Part shown: positions 34,501 through 43,398 of the stretch, piece after piece
How positions within the stretch are numbered: the first letter of the stretch is position 1
Layout: every line of letters starts with the position of its first letter
Assembly: GCF_027244095.1 (NCBI RefSeq)
Contig: NC_069658.1
Span: 264,872,687-264,936,686, forward strand
Source: Hemicordylus capensis
Lineage: Eukaryota; Chordata; Lepidosauria; Squamata; Cordylidae
Direction of reading: 5' to 3'
Length of the DNA: 64,000 bases
The notes under the pieces: model-generated
Seen by the model: only the letters and a program-made list of their open reading frames with translations
What the model was told of the DNA's origin: nothing
The model's database searches: none
Translations under genes and position numbers: made by a program

Positions 34501-37500
34501 TGCCATGATCTATCTGTCTCAGCTCCCCATCTGTAATACAGGAATAACAGTACTCAGCTTCCACTGAGGACTATTGTAAGGATTAATGAAATAAAGTATC
34601 TGACAAAGTGGGCTCTGGCCTACAAGACTTATTGTGACAGACTAACGTGTGTTAGTTTTTAAGGTGCCATAAGAATTCTATTGTTTCTGAGAGGCTCTCT
34701 TGCATGGTGCATTTTTGTTTCACTAATGCAGCATTAGTCTGGATGCCAGCCACGATCCTTTGGCTCATACTTTCCCCATTCTGCCTGGAATGGAATGCTC
34801 TGCTTATCAGAAGAGCATGCTGAGAAGGTAGAATCAAATTCCAGATGTACAGGAAATGCCTTGATCTGCTAGCAGATAACATACAGCACCGTATACCCCC
34901 AAAGGTAAGCCTTACCTTTGATGCATAGGCATCAAGTTTCTTAAACTGTTCCAAGTCTATTGGCATTGACTTCAGGCTGGATTTATCCCATGGATAATCT
35001 GGAAGCAAACGTGGAAGTCAAGTTTCAAATCTTTCAAAGAGGTGATTTATGTTTATGTTGAGCAGGGAAAGAGCAACTGTCCCTATTCAACCCCAGCACA
35101 GCATCCCTCCAGTGGCTTTCATTTCGTTTAGAAAGCCCTTTGGGGACATGGAACCATCTTATATGCTGTTTATGATAACTGGTGTACTTTGAGAATATTT
35201 TTACTGAAAAGTGGAATAAATAATTTAAAATAATGAATTATTATTAATGATTATTAATAGCATAAAAGAAGGAAAAAAATATGAATAGCATGAGCCTATG
35301 CTGTGATTTAAAGTGGGACTCCATGGAACAAATAAAATAAGCCAATAAAAATAGGAGGTTATCCTACTGCCCTCCAAGTAAAGCCAAGCCATAGAGAGTG
35401 AGGGCACATGGCCGACCCTGCTGTGAGTGTTGCTTTGACTATGAAGGGCTGAATGGCCACTGCTGGACTGGAGGCAGAGTGCTGGACTTAGTGGACCTCT
35501 GATCTGATCTAGCAAGGCACTTCTACAGGGTGTTCAATTTCTTCAACAAATCCATGAAAATTTGGGATTGGAATGGAGTGGAGTGGTGTGTGCACCTCCC
35601 ACAGCCAATGTTAGTATTTCTTTAAAGAAGCCTCCTTCACAATGAAACCCCTCGCTTCAAAATATGGGGTGCGGCATCTCCACCCTCAAGTGCAAACGTT
35701 TCCCTCAAAGAGCCATGACATCTTCCTTCCCATATCTGTTGGTCAGAGGACAACAGAATCCAGTGGGGCAAATCTGAAGGCTCATACTTACCATACAAGT
35801 CTTGTTCCCCAGAAGGAGGTGCCTGTTTGCCATGATCTGGAAAGTCTACAGAGTGATCAAATGTGACCACCAGAAAGGAGAAAACATGTTTGCAGAATCA
35901 AAGAGTGAAAGCATATGAAAACAGGTTGAGATATGGTGAGTACTTTTTTTAGCTTCATCCGGGACTGGTCAAGAATTACATCATGCAGAAGAACCCATTT
36001 ATTTGATCTGAAACACCTCCCTTGCTATAGCTGAACAACCATGTTAACCATCAGACCTTGTATAATATACATACTTCTAAAATGTCACAATAAATCCACT
36101 TGTGAGATAGCACATTCACTAAAATCACAGTAAAACCCAATGCATACTACCAAAACCATTTACCTCATCATTGCTATTTTCACAGGGTGATTCACACAAT
36201 CCTTTGTTCCATTTCCCCAGCCACATTGCAGTATATAACCATACAGACCATGGTCTGGAAAAGCATGGTTTCAGCATGGGGCCATTTCAAGATAATGTGC
36301 ATAGGACACACCTCTTATAAAAACATTCAAACCTCTATAATTTGTATTGCAGCTGAGCTGCATATCAAATCATTCACAAGACAGGAGTTGTTATAGTGAA
36401 ACCTTATGGAATTTCCTCCCTGGACCTAGGACCTAGGCCAGGTCCACCTGGCCCCAAATCTGAGTGCTTTTAGATGCTAAGTCAAAACATGCCTTTTAAG
36501 ATAATCCTTGGGCATGGCTTGAATTTTAATTTGGGGTATAATTCTTCCCCTACTGCTGTGCTGGGGCTATGCTCTGTTTTTGACCTGCCTACTATATTGT
36601 CCTTTAGATCAGGGCCTTCCTGAAGATGTTGTATTACAACTCCCATAATCCCTGATTATTAACCACTGTGGTTGGGGATGATGGGAATTGTAGTCTGACA
36701 ACAGCTAGATGACTGAAATTGTACAGTCCTGCTTTAGATAATACTATGCTTTGTTTGGCTGTTTCATGTTGCTGCTTTTTCCCCCTTTTTTCTTTTTTGG
36801 TATATATGCATTTTTTAATACAAGTGTATTACATTTGTGTAAGATGCTCTGGTTTTCTTTGTGAAAAAGAGTGGAAAGTGAAAATATAAACATGCATAAT
36901 TAATATAACAAATTAATGTGTCAACATAGAAAACTGGGGTTCTTTTTAGCCACCAGATGGGCCCCCCTATAAACTGGGGTTCTTTTTAGCCACCAGATGG
37001 CATCAGAAAACCTTCCATCCTGGATGAGCAAGGAGCTCCTCTTTGGTGCACCAGCATACACCCATACAATCCATATTGCTCCGGGCAGCATGGATCGCTA
37101 GAGGCCAGGAAGATAAGTCCCAGCCTCCAGGAATCCCATAATGAACTGCACGTTGAGTGTGGATCCCCCCATGAATCGGGCACTTTGGGTGCACTTGCAC
37201 CCTCTAACCCCGGTTAAGGGCCAGGGTTAAAAGTTGGGCTAGTGGGGGTGGAAATGCCAAGATCAGGAGCGATCCCAGAGCTCCACCCAAGCAGCCCGAT
37301 CCAGGCTGGGCTGCACTAGCCTGGGTTGAGCTGCTTGTGTGAATAGCCTCTCTATATGGCAAAGTGCCAGCCTGTCTCAATGAGTGACCACCGCAGATTT
37401 GGTGGAAACCCTGCTGAGCTCAGGAGCTTGACAAACTAAGAATGAGCCCTGTACAACTAAAGTCTCCAAAGCTACCTGTCAGGGTGTTTGAACTGCTGCC

Positions 37501-40500
37501 TTAATTATCTCAATTTCTACTATTTTTTATTTTATTTTTTAAACTTTTGCAGGGCATACGCAGAACCAACTACAAATGTGGGCAGAAACAGTGGGTGGGA
37601 ACTGGAAGGAAGAGTGGTTGGGATATTGGAAAGGGACAGAGGAAAGCCTGGGGTGGGGGTGGGGGGCGCAATACCCAAAATATATCACAAGGGAAACTGA
37701 AGGAGGAAACACAGTGCATGTGGATGACCCACATTGACTCAGCAGAATTGTGAGGGTCCGCTGCATCTCCCTCATTTTATCCCTCTGTCTCAAAAAGCTC
37801 ATAGTCTTGTTATTTTTGTGGAGAAATGTCTACCTCATTGGCATAGCAAATTTTGATATGATAATCAGAGACAGTGCAGCTGTCTAGTACAGTGACTGGA
37901 AAATAGCTTCAGGCTGCCTTCAGGCCATTCTCTTTCTTTTGTGCAGCTCAGGGCTACCAAGTTCACGCTCACAACACTATCAGCATTCATTGGCTCACAC
38001 TACACACCTTGGTCAAGCTCAGCATTAACAGTTGGCAGAGGCCAAAAATTGTGTGCATCGACTCTCTGGTCCACTCAAAAAAAGAAGCGTGACTGGAAAG
38101 CGACAGGTTTTTTAAACTTCCTGACAGTTTTCCATTCGATGTTTTGAACGCGGAACACTATTTTTTTAAGTGTTTCTTACACAGAACTTGTAAGCCCAAA
38201 CATCCAATGGTGTGGCCATTGAAACCATTGAATGGGGTGAGGAGGGCAAGGGTCCCTGAGCCAGCAGTTTCTGGGGACCACCCAATGCACCCACTTCCCA
38301 AGCACTCAGGAATGAATGAGAAGCAGTAGTTTGATTTATAAACCAACTGGTTTAAGCTTTCAATCTTTCTATGAAAGGGCTCAGCTCAGGTCATGCTACA
38401 CCATATTTGTAATAAGCCCAACTCTGTCCCTCAACTGCTTCTACTTGCTTTCATGAGGGAGGTCTAAGGAGAGCCTCCCTATGAGACCTCAAGAGGTGAA
38501 GAGGGGATCGTATGAGGACTCCCCCCCCCCGCCAAGATGTGAGGATCCAGGCCATCAAGATTAGCACACAAGGATATAACAAAGAACTGTCCCCTATGAG
38601 GGAATTTTGGCAAAAACTGATCACTCTGCTGCTGTGGAAGACTTTACGGTTCAGAATACAAATTTCTCACTGGTAAATCCAAGCTGCCTCTTTGTTGCTT
38701 GCACCTTCCCTTCTTCTACTGGTGCTGTTGGAAACATAATCCACCATTACTGTTCTGACCAGTATTGTACCTGCATCTCGCCACCCATACGATGGATACC
38801 AACTTTGTGGGGAGGAATTTAAATTGGGGAAATAGAGCTAGAGCTGAGTTAACCCCCTTGCCCCCAGCACTGGAGCCCTAATCCAATTCAGGGGCTCCAA
38901 AGCTGTTTTTAAATGTTAAAAAAAAAATAGTTGGGGGATTCAGTCATGGATCTCTCACCTAATGTGTAGTCCGGCCCTTAGTGCCCTAGGTTAGCATGTT
39001 ACAGATACCCCAGAAAGACTTGTAGATTGTTTCTTTTGGTAGCTCCCCTTAGCTGACTAATTTATACCTTCCTCTCTTAAGTTCTCTTACTATTGCTTTC
39101 ATTCTTCCAGTCTCAATCTAATTAACGACTACAGCTCATCATAAAGGGTTGCTCTAAGCAACTGAGCTACCTTTGTTTGATCCACAAAGACATGGATCAA
39201 ATTAGGGTGGCTCAGTTGCATAGGAATCCTTTAGAATGAGTTGCTATTAATTCAAAATGACACTATAACTCTCCTTTGCTGAGAGATAGTATGGTGTACT
39301 GGTTAGAATGCTGGATTAGGATTGGGGAGACCAGAGTTCAAATCCCCACTCAGCCATGCAACTCACTGGGTAACTCTGGGCCAACCACTGGGTAATTCTG
39401 GGCCAACCACCTAACCTACCTCACAAGGTTGTTTTGAGGATAAACATAACCATGCATACAACTCTGGGCTCCTTTTATAAATGTAAAAACAAACAAGCAA
39501 ACACTGTTTCCAGAGAAAAGGCATACTTTGTGTATGACTCCAGTTGGAAGAATTTGCTGAAGGGCTATCCCATGTCTTGTTCTGAGTTGGTAGTAATATT
39601 TACAATTAATTGGTATTGTAGGATTCAGGCTGCCTTTTGTTACATTCAAGCTGTGAAAAACATCCCAGCTGGTCTTCAGCTTCCCCCTGAGAACCATTGG
39701 GGATGTAAGTGGCTCAAAGCCTGCAAAGTCTTCTTGCTCATTTGGCTGGAGATGGGTGGTGGTGGGGGGACACCACCTCTCTCCCCACAACCAGAGGGAG
39801 TATCCTGCAGTCTTCAAAGAAACTCAGGTACTACTGGCCTCACACACAGAAGACTGGTTCACACATAATGTGGAACCTGTGGCTCCCTCCAGCCTAAGAT
39901 ATGGAGAGAACTTGAAGCTGGTGCTGCAGACTCTCACATATTTTTGTTTGTTGGAGGTAACCAAGTTGAGCCAGAAGTATGCCCCCTGTCCAGGTCTCGA
40001 AGAGAGGCCCTGGATACTCTCCCAGCCAATTTTGCATGGCCCTTTAATTGACAAACCTTCTTATGTCAGCTGCTTTGTAGCCATTGGTCTTGAATGCAAA
40101 AGGGGCTTCATGAACCAGAGGTTCACGAAGAGCATGGATTCAGATGTAGCATGCACCTCAGAGTAGGGATGTGCAGAATGGTTCGATTGTGAACTGGTAC
40201 TCCGCGAACCAGGTCAGTTCGAACAGTTTGATTGCAAACTGGATCGCACTTCAGGAAAGGTGGCTGGTCCTAGATCAACCCAAATTGAACCTGGTTCAAA
40301 GCAAACTGGTTTGAGGGTTCAAGCGAGTATGGTGGGCGGCCCTGGGCACCATTTTGGAGGGCAGTTGTCTTGTTGTTTTTCCCTTGCTGATTGGTTTTTT
40401 GCCACTGCTTTCCGATTAGCTTGCGATCTCTTTTCTTCGTGGTTGGCTTGTTATCATTCAAAATCTAGTGTTGTCAGGGCAACTCTGCCCCCACTGCCTC

Positions 40501-40679
40501 CGTACTCTACGTTTTTGAAGGGTCCTCATGTGAGAGTGAGTCCTCATGCTGACTTAAAAAAATGAATTCATGTACAGTCATTCACAAAAAAATGTGAATG
40601 TACATACAGATATACAAACAAAATGTTCTAATGGACTAAAACCACCCAGAGACACAGGTTCGGGGTGGTATAGAAATAC

Positions 40680-40724
<45 letters not shown>

Positions 40725-41592
40725 GTTCAGGTGAATGCACATACAGACATAATAATGAGGTTGTTCACACGACTGGGTGGGTGAGGCAGCGGGTGGGGGG
40801 GGGAGGCTGGTTGAACTCACCTTCCCCATCAGCCGAGCACTTGACCTTACTGGGAGCATGGGCCCACTGAGAGCATGCCCACAGCTGATCTGTGCTGCGT
40901 GGCGCAGCACTCCAGAGGTCAGGACAATGCATCCCAACTTCTGGATAGCCCATAAAGCACTGTGTGACATGTGCGATGCATTGGAGGACTCCCCCAGGAG
41001 ACAGGCACTCTAGGCACCCATCTCTATGTCCACTGGGGCTGAACGTAGCCCCAGCGAACACACAATCCTGGAGCCTGGGTTAAGGACTCGCTCGAACCCT
41101 TAACCCCAGCTAAGAGCCAGGTTTCAAAGTGGAGCTAGGCGATGCTGCCCTCACAGGATCGGGCCCAATCCCGGCAGTTCTCAGATGCAGTCTCACCCAG
41201 GCTGGGCTTCCCTAGCCTGGGTTAGGATGCACATGAGAACAGCCTCACTGTGTGAATAGCCCCAATATGCCTACCCCTCATCACAGAACTACAGTTTCCC
41301 AGGGTTCCCAGGAAAGAGGGAATATTGAACCATTTTAGGACTGTAGTATAGCTATTCCCTGTGCAAATTTGTCATTGGGCAGTTGGTAGCATAAGCAAAA
41401 CCTGAGACATGAGCCTCTTATAATATACACCCAAGTGAGTTTGCACTGGCGCATGTGGTGTATATGTAGGTTATATGCAATGAAGCACATTTTCTACTCA
41501 CGTAGGTAGCAGAGACAGAAAGGCAGCAGAGGGCAGCAGAAGATCACCAGCAGGAGCTGCTGAGTGCAAGACCAGCCAACACGAAAGGCCAT
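24668..41592 (-). CDS. KY-family transglutaminase-like protein, predicted secreted or membrane-anchored (8 exons)
   Basis: Spliced on the minus strand, eight exons give 1,737 nt and 578 residues with every junction in phase. Residues 1-32 (MAFRVGWSCTQQ then LLLVIFCCPLLPFCLCYL) look like a signal peptide or signal anchor. Residues 50-280 form the transglutaminase-like core: YPWDKSSLKSM, VRAIWIWICHHIEYD, RSVCAGYAALFEKMC with Cys140, ADHAWNAVYL with His181, and LLDSTWGSG with Asp196. Residues about 278-578 are the KY C-terminal beta-rich region, probably two Ig-like folds. Vertebrate KY is known as a muscle Z-disc protein, cytosolic, with a different N-terminus, so this is a KY relative and not clearly KY itself. 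The triad is intact; substrate and activity are unknown. Intron 7 holds a fossil retroelement. Exon joins 2-8 are well supported by KY homology. Exon 1 rests on phase, splice donor and conservation in copy alpha, and another small exon in the 5.7-kb intron 1 is possible. Confidence 0.85.
25666..25689. repeat. 24-bp direct repeat flanking the DIRS-like insertion
   Basis: Identical to 28,281-28,304; begins GGAGATTATTTAAGG. The gamma copy has a diverged single version near 52,759-52,778 (ACATTATCTAATGTGCA), so one copy is host sequence. Confidence 0.85.
25690..28280 (+). mobile_element. Fossil DIRS-like tyrosine-recombinase retroelement
   Basis: A 2.6-kb GC-rich block lies in intron 7 of the KY-like gene, opposite to its transcription. 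Parts in order: a GC-rich 5' region (25,690-26,700), a reverse transcriptase C-terminal part with RNase H (about 26,717-27,439), and a tyrosine recombinase part (about 27,577-28,340). The family is recognised from LGVPLARDKTEG, FLGIELDTQ, RVVAPGRPFLRRL and CPVRALGDYL-like motifs. The copy is incomplete and broken at several places, so it is a fossil. A 24-bp direct repeat bounds it. GC content is clearly above that of its surroundings. Confidence 0.85.
28975..29215 (+). mobile_element. Sauria-SINE-like element, copy 1
   Basis: tRNA-like head (GGCGTAGCGGGGAAATGCTT, then B-box GGTTCGAATGCC), a body with CATCTCATACTGCACGGG, and a tail ending GACTTGACAGCACACTTTACC that resembles the Bov-B LINE 3' end. 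It lies in intron 7 of the KY-like gene. Confidence 0.8.
29218..29475 (+). mobile_element. Sauria-SINE-like element, copy 2
   Basis: Same family immediately downstream of copy 1. Head CTAATGATGCAGTGGGG, B-box AGTTCAAATCC, tail GAACTCGACGGCACAA. It is more diverged in the body than copy 1. Confidence 0.8.
29565..29710 (+). mobile_element. SINE/L2-tail repeat, partial
   Basis: Shares the TTTTTAGATTATGAGCCCTTT block and the following AACAGGG block with 3,565-3,828 and 46,858-47,040. The 5' half is missing. Confidence 0.5.
29785..30015 (-). mobile_element. Sauria-SINE-like element, copy 3 (inverted)
   Basis: Reverse complement of copies 1 and 2. The tail comes first (AATTGTGCTGTCAAGTCGG), and the tRNA-like head comes last (TTCCCCGCTGTGCCATTAGG). 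Inverted against its neighbours, so a hairpin could form in the pre-mRNA. Confidence 0.8.
30325..30466. repeat. Imperfect hairpin repeat
   Basis: Arms contain CCAAAGTCC/GGACTTTGG, AACTTCTGGAAGA/TCTTCCAGAAGT and AAGTTCTTA/TAGAACTT. The left arm has about 20 extra bases. A palindromic MITE is likely. Confidence 0.65.
30765..30955. mobile_element. 191-bp hAT-type MITE (CAATGTTCCCTCTAA ends)
   Basis: Terminal inverted repeats CAATGTTCCCTCTAA and TTAGAGGAAACACTG. Flanking octamers CTTGGGGT (30,757-30,764) and CTTTGGGT (30,956-30,963) agree in 7 of 8 positions. No coding content. Confidence 0.8.
31104..31195 (-). mobile_element. CR1 3' end fragment
   Basis: Plus-strand AAGAACATAAGACCACCCT and the following CAGACCAGACATCCATCTAG match the CR1 3' terminus seen at 7,205 and 51,521. 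Short, non-coding, in intron 7. Confidence 0.7.
31484..31674 (-). CDS. KY-like gene exon 7
   Basis: 191 nt, acceptor TTGTTCCAG and donor ACAG|GTAACG, encoding KYNEFYFLTHPALFINDHFP, then EDHRWQLLKPNLTLQQF and ASPETSVIET. NEFYFLTHPALFI is a diagnostic KY block closing the transglutaminase-like core. Confidence 0.93.
32000..32185 (-). CDS. KY-like gene exon 6 (catalytic His and Asp)
   Basis: 186 nt, acceptor GCCCTCAG and donor TTCAA|GTACGT. It encodes SIAGIECKNFPGYSKGYSY, then ADHAWNAVYLDGRWHLLDST and WGSGSVDD. His181 and Asp196 complete the triad with the family spacing of 15 residues. A second AG eight bases inside the exon would break the frame with exon 5, which fixes the choice of acceptor. 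Confidence 0.93.
32243..32545 (+). mobile_element. MITE-like dispersed repeat (family X), fullest copy
   Basis: Begins GGGCACTTTCCGGATTAG and ends near CTTACCTGGAAAGCACCC, giving terminal inverted repeats of about 10 bp. Contains CTGACAGCAGGGTGCCG and the TTGCTGTTTTTTCGAG block. It lies in intron 5 of the KY-like gene, just upstream of exon 6. The TSD is not clear. Confidence 0.6.
33239..33356 (-). CDS. KY-like gene exon 5 (catalytic Cys)
   Basis: 118 nt, acceptor TATTTCAG and donor TGCAG|GTAATT, encoding EYDVKAYHNEAERFCEPADV then LRLRRSVCAGYAALFEKMC. The Cys in SVCAGYA (residue 140) is the expected nucleophile of the transglutaminase-like fold. Confidence 0.92.
33766..33874 (-). CDS. KY-like gene exon 4
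   Basis: 109 nt, acceptor ATTAG and donor ATAG|GTAGGT, encoding VDVNSSMENLVSVLLQEAH then SDLEKVRAIWIWICHHI. The segment VRAIWIWICHHIEYD, completed by exon 5, is strongly KY-like. Confidence 0.92.
34162..34351. mobile_element. 190-bp hAT-like MITE (TAGGGGTGTGCA ends)
   Basis: Starts TAGGGGTGTGCATGG and ends TGCACGTTCCTA. Flanks TCACTGTA and TCAGTGTG match in 6 of 8 positions. Same family as 57,432-58,016. Intron 3. Confidence 0.7.
34916..34998 (-). CDS. KY-like gene exon 3
   Basis: 83 nt with acceptor CTTCCAG and donor AAAG|GTAAGG, encoding YPWDKSSLKSMPIDLEQF and then KKLDAYASK. This block is a hallmark of KY-family proteins just before the transglutaminase-like core. It ends in phase 0. Confidence 0.9.
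35058..35235 (+). mobile_element. SINE/L2-tail repeat
   Basis: TTGAGCAGGGAAAGAGCAACT, then CAACCCCAGCACAGCATCCC, then AAAGCCCTTTGGGGACATGG match the other members of this family. Intron 2, directly upstream of exon 3. Confidence 0.65.
35792..35845 (-). CDS. KY-like gene exon 2
   Basis: 54 nt, from acceptor TCTGTAG to donor ATG|GTAAGT, encoding (H)FPDHGKQAPPSGEQDLY. The final base plus exon 3 gives Asp, continuing DYPWDKSS as in KY. It is a short linker between the N-terminal hydrophobic segment and the core. Lack of a known counterpart makes it less certain than exon 3. Confidence 0.7.
36610..36731. mobile_element. 122-bp hAT-type foldback MITE
   Basis: Starts CAGGGCCTTCCTGAAG and ends TACAGTCCTG, with a perfect 8-bp TSD CTTTAGAT (36,602-36,609 and 36,732-36,739). 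Hairpin core shared with 847-974 and 9,862-9,993. Intron 1. Confidence 0.85.
36931..37000. repeat. Two 30-bp perfect direct repeats
   Basis: 36,931-36,960 and 36,971-37,000 are identical, with a 10-bp C-rich spacer. A local slippage duplication is the simplest reading. Confidence 0.9.
37190..37345. repeat. MITE-like fragment (CTAACCCxGGTTAAG family)
   Basis: Shares the ACCCCGGTTAAGGGCCAGG, GGGCTGCACTAGCCTGGGTT and GTGTGAATAGCC blocks with 41,060-41,260. The stretch 37,346-38,580 shows no recognised repeat or gene. Confidence 0.5.
38590..39246. repeat. Intron-1 sequence paralogous to 10,690-11,342
   Basis: Colinear with copy alpha over about 650 bp. Landmarks: CACTCTGCTGCTGTGGAAGA, the AGAATACAAATTTCTCAC block, the ATAGTTGGGGGATTC block, the TTAGCTGACTAATTT block. 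Frames are not conserved between the copies, so it is not a shared exon. Confidence 0.8.
39285..39490 (+). mobile_element. tRNA-derived SINE (same family as 17,742-17,992)
   Basis: Head ATGGTGTACTGGTTAGAATG, B-box AGAGTTCAAATCCCC, then a GGTAACTCTGGGCCAACCAC unit that is locally duplicated. Tail ATAAATGTAAAAACAAAC. Absent from the paralogous position in copy alpha. Confidence 0.82.
39545..39710 (-). other. Open block in intron 1 conserved with copy alpha
   Basis: On the minus strand about 50 codons stay open without gaps in both copies (39,710-39,545 and 12,680-12,520), for example GKLKTSWDVFHSL against GKLKTNWNVFRSL and YYQLRTRHGI against HYQLRARHGI. Substitutions are about equal at first and third codon positions by my count. 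That does not support strong coding constraint, and splice sites are not shared. Probably a non-coding paralogue, but it could hide a small exon. Confidence 0.3.
40164..40560. repeat. hAT-like terminal-repeat insertion in intron 1
   Basis: Starts TAGGGATGTGCAGAATGGTTCG, the terminus seen at 13,115. The block 40,340-40,450 matches 13,230-13,340 (TTGCTGATTGGTTTT, GGTTGGCTTGTTAT). The right end and TSD were not resolved. Confidence 0.55.
40628..40724 (-). repeat. L2-type tail with (GATA)n
   Basis: A short L2 3'-UTR-like stretch (ACCACCCAGAGACACAGG, TATAGAAATACT) runs into about eleven GATA units at 40,682-40,724. It is absent in copy alpha, so it inserted after that duplication. Confidence 0.65.
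40758..41270. mobile_element. MITE-like insertion absent from copy alpha
   Basis: Starts GAGGTTGTTCACACG and ends with the inverse GAGAACAGCCTC, followed by GTGTGAATAGCCCC. The flanking host sequence is continuous in alpha at about 16,625-16,660. Lies about 230 bp from exon 1, in intron 1. The precise TSD was not resolved. Confidence 0.6.
41502..41592 (-). CDS. KY-like gene exon 1 (hydrophobic N-terminus)
   Basis: ATG plus 30 codons and one base, ending CTAC|GTGAGT. It encodes MAFRVGWSCTQQ and a run of about 18 hydrophobic or Cys residues. One leftover base joins the two leading bases of exon 2 to make a His codon. An AG at 41,612-41,613 preceded by a pyrimidine tract, 19 bases before the ATG, may be a splice acceptor, so a non-coding first exon could exist upstream. 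A CAATTTATGAC-like block about 50 bases upstream is conserved with copy alpha. Confidence 0.68.
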
Positions 41593-42278
41593 CCCTCCTC
41601 TGAATTGTCACCTAGAAAGGAGAACAGTCATAAATTGGTTGTTAAAATCCTGGCATTGCACATATGTAACAGGTTCTTATTTTTAGATAGTGCTGTAATA
41701 TAACCAGATTGTACATACAAAACACAGGTACATAAATTGATCATTGCCTGCAGTGCCAGATTTGGGCACAAGCTAAGTAAGCTACACCTTAGGGATTCAC
41801 ATTATGAGGGAGGTTGGATTTTAAAAAATGACTACATTTCAAATTTTACATAACAGAAAAATAAAGGGGAAAGGGGAAAAATGATTCTAAAGCAGACTAA
41901 TAAGGCTAAAATATACTTATATTGCTGCACAATTATTTACCAAACCAAGTATATAAACCTTCACAGAAATACCTGTAAAGTTGAATTGAAATTTCATTTG
42001 ACCAGGGCCCAGTTTTTCAAAGGTCTAATTCTGGTTCAGAAATTTGATCCAGGATCACTTTGATTCTGGAATCCCACAATCCTGAAATCAGTTTTGATCT
42101 GATTTTGATGTTTTGGCACACTTTTCTTACAAGATCTCATGATACTATTGGGCTTTTTAAGATTAACACAGCTTCGGGCCTCAGCATTTAATAATCTAGC
42201 CCTTATTGCCTGCCTGGCAAAAATGAAGAACTGCCAATGACCTTGGCTTGGTCCAGGAGTGTAGGGTAGCTATGCTGT

Positions 42279-42434
42279 ACCTCGTGGGTTTGGTTGTTTC
42301 TGAGGAGTTCTGAATGTAGATTCTATGGTAGCATATGAGAGTGCATTCATGGTTTGTCGTTGAAAATCTCATATGCTACCAGAGAATCTATACTCAGAAC
42401 CTCTCAGAAACAACAAAACCCAGTACCCCATGGG
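42279..42434. repeat. Foldback repeat (gamma copy)
   Basis: Arms of about 65 bp: GGTTGTTTCTGAGGAGTTCTG, then TATGGTAGCATATGAGA, mirrored by CTCATATGCTACCAGAGAAT, then CTCAGAAACAACAAAACC. The delta copy lies at 54,157-54,312. Confidence 0.8.
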
Positions 42435-43351
42435 TTAGCAACCCATGGGGGTGGTTGGCACTCTCTGTGCAATACACCACCACTCACTCTGAGCCACCTC
42501 AGCCCCCTCCCCAGTGCAATTATGGGGCTGCTGAAACCTCCATTGTCCCCTATGGGATAAAACCTTAAAGACGCGTAAACTTCAGAAACCAATTTAAAGT
42601 CGGGCCTCTGGCTAACTCCTTTGCAATATGCGTGGTGGGCAGGCACCCCTTGGGATGCTAATGCCCAACCCACTGCTCTACCCCCTTTCTGCCCCAAATC
42701 TGCCACAAAGACATGCAAATTTCAACAATTCATTAAAAAAATCAGGCCTTTAGCCAATCCCTTTGGAATCTGGGTGGTTGGCAGACAACTCCTTGGGGTA
42801 CTGCCACCCAACCCACTGTTCTGCCCCCCCTGCAGGCCCGTTTCTGCCCCAAATTTGCCACAAAGACACAAATTTCAACAATTCATAGAAAATCATTGCC
42901 AGGCAGCACACACAACAGAGAACAGCAGACTAGCAGAGCTTCTTAAAGAACCAGGTTTCCAAATTAAGCATCAGATGCAGCAAACTATGGCCAACAGCAG
43001 CATCAAGTGTGCCCTGCCCTCCCTCCTTCACCAAGCAAGCAGTTCTCATCCACAGACATTTTTTTCAACACTTCAACAGCAGAGCTTTACAAAGAACCAG
43101 GTTTCCAAAGCAAGATCATACAGATGCAGCAGAGTCAGACAGACTAGGCAAGATCACACAGAGATAGCAGACTTGGCACATTTTTTTACTTTTCTTCAAC
43201 AGATTGGAGCCTGTGTCACCACAACCGATTTGATGCAAGCAACCTAGTTTGAATAAAAATGATGATGATGCTAGAATAGAATTCACAATATGACCCAATC
43301 TTCATTGCAAAGAGGAAGGAGAGAGAGGGAGAGGAAGAGGGAGGGGAGAGG

Positions 43352-43398
<47 letters not shown>

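Noticed and set aside
42621-43247. 208-residue open frame, also present at 54,509-55,135
   Set aside because: It runs through two diverged copies of a 140-bp DNA repeat and further short repeats, with overlapping open frames beside it. Its presence in both units only reflects the recent duplication. No protein family is recognisable.
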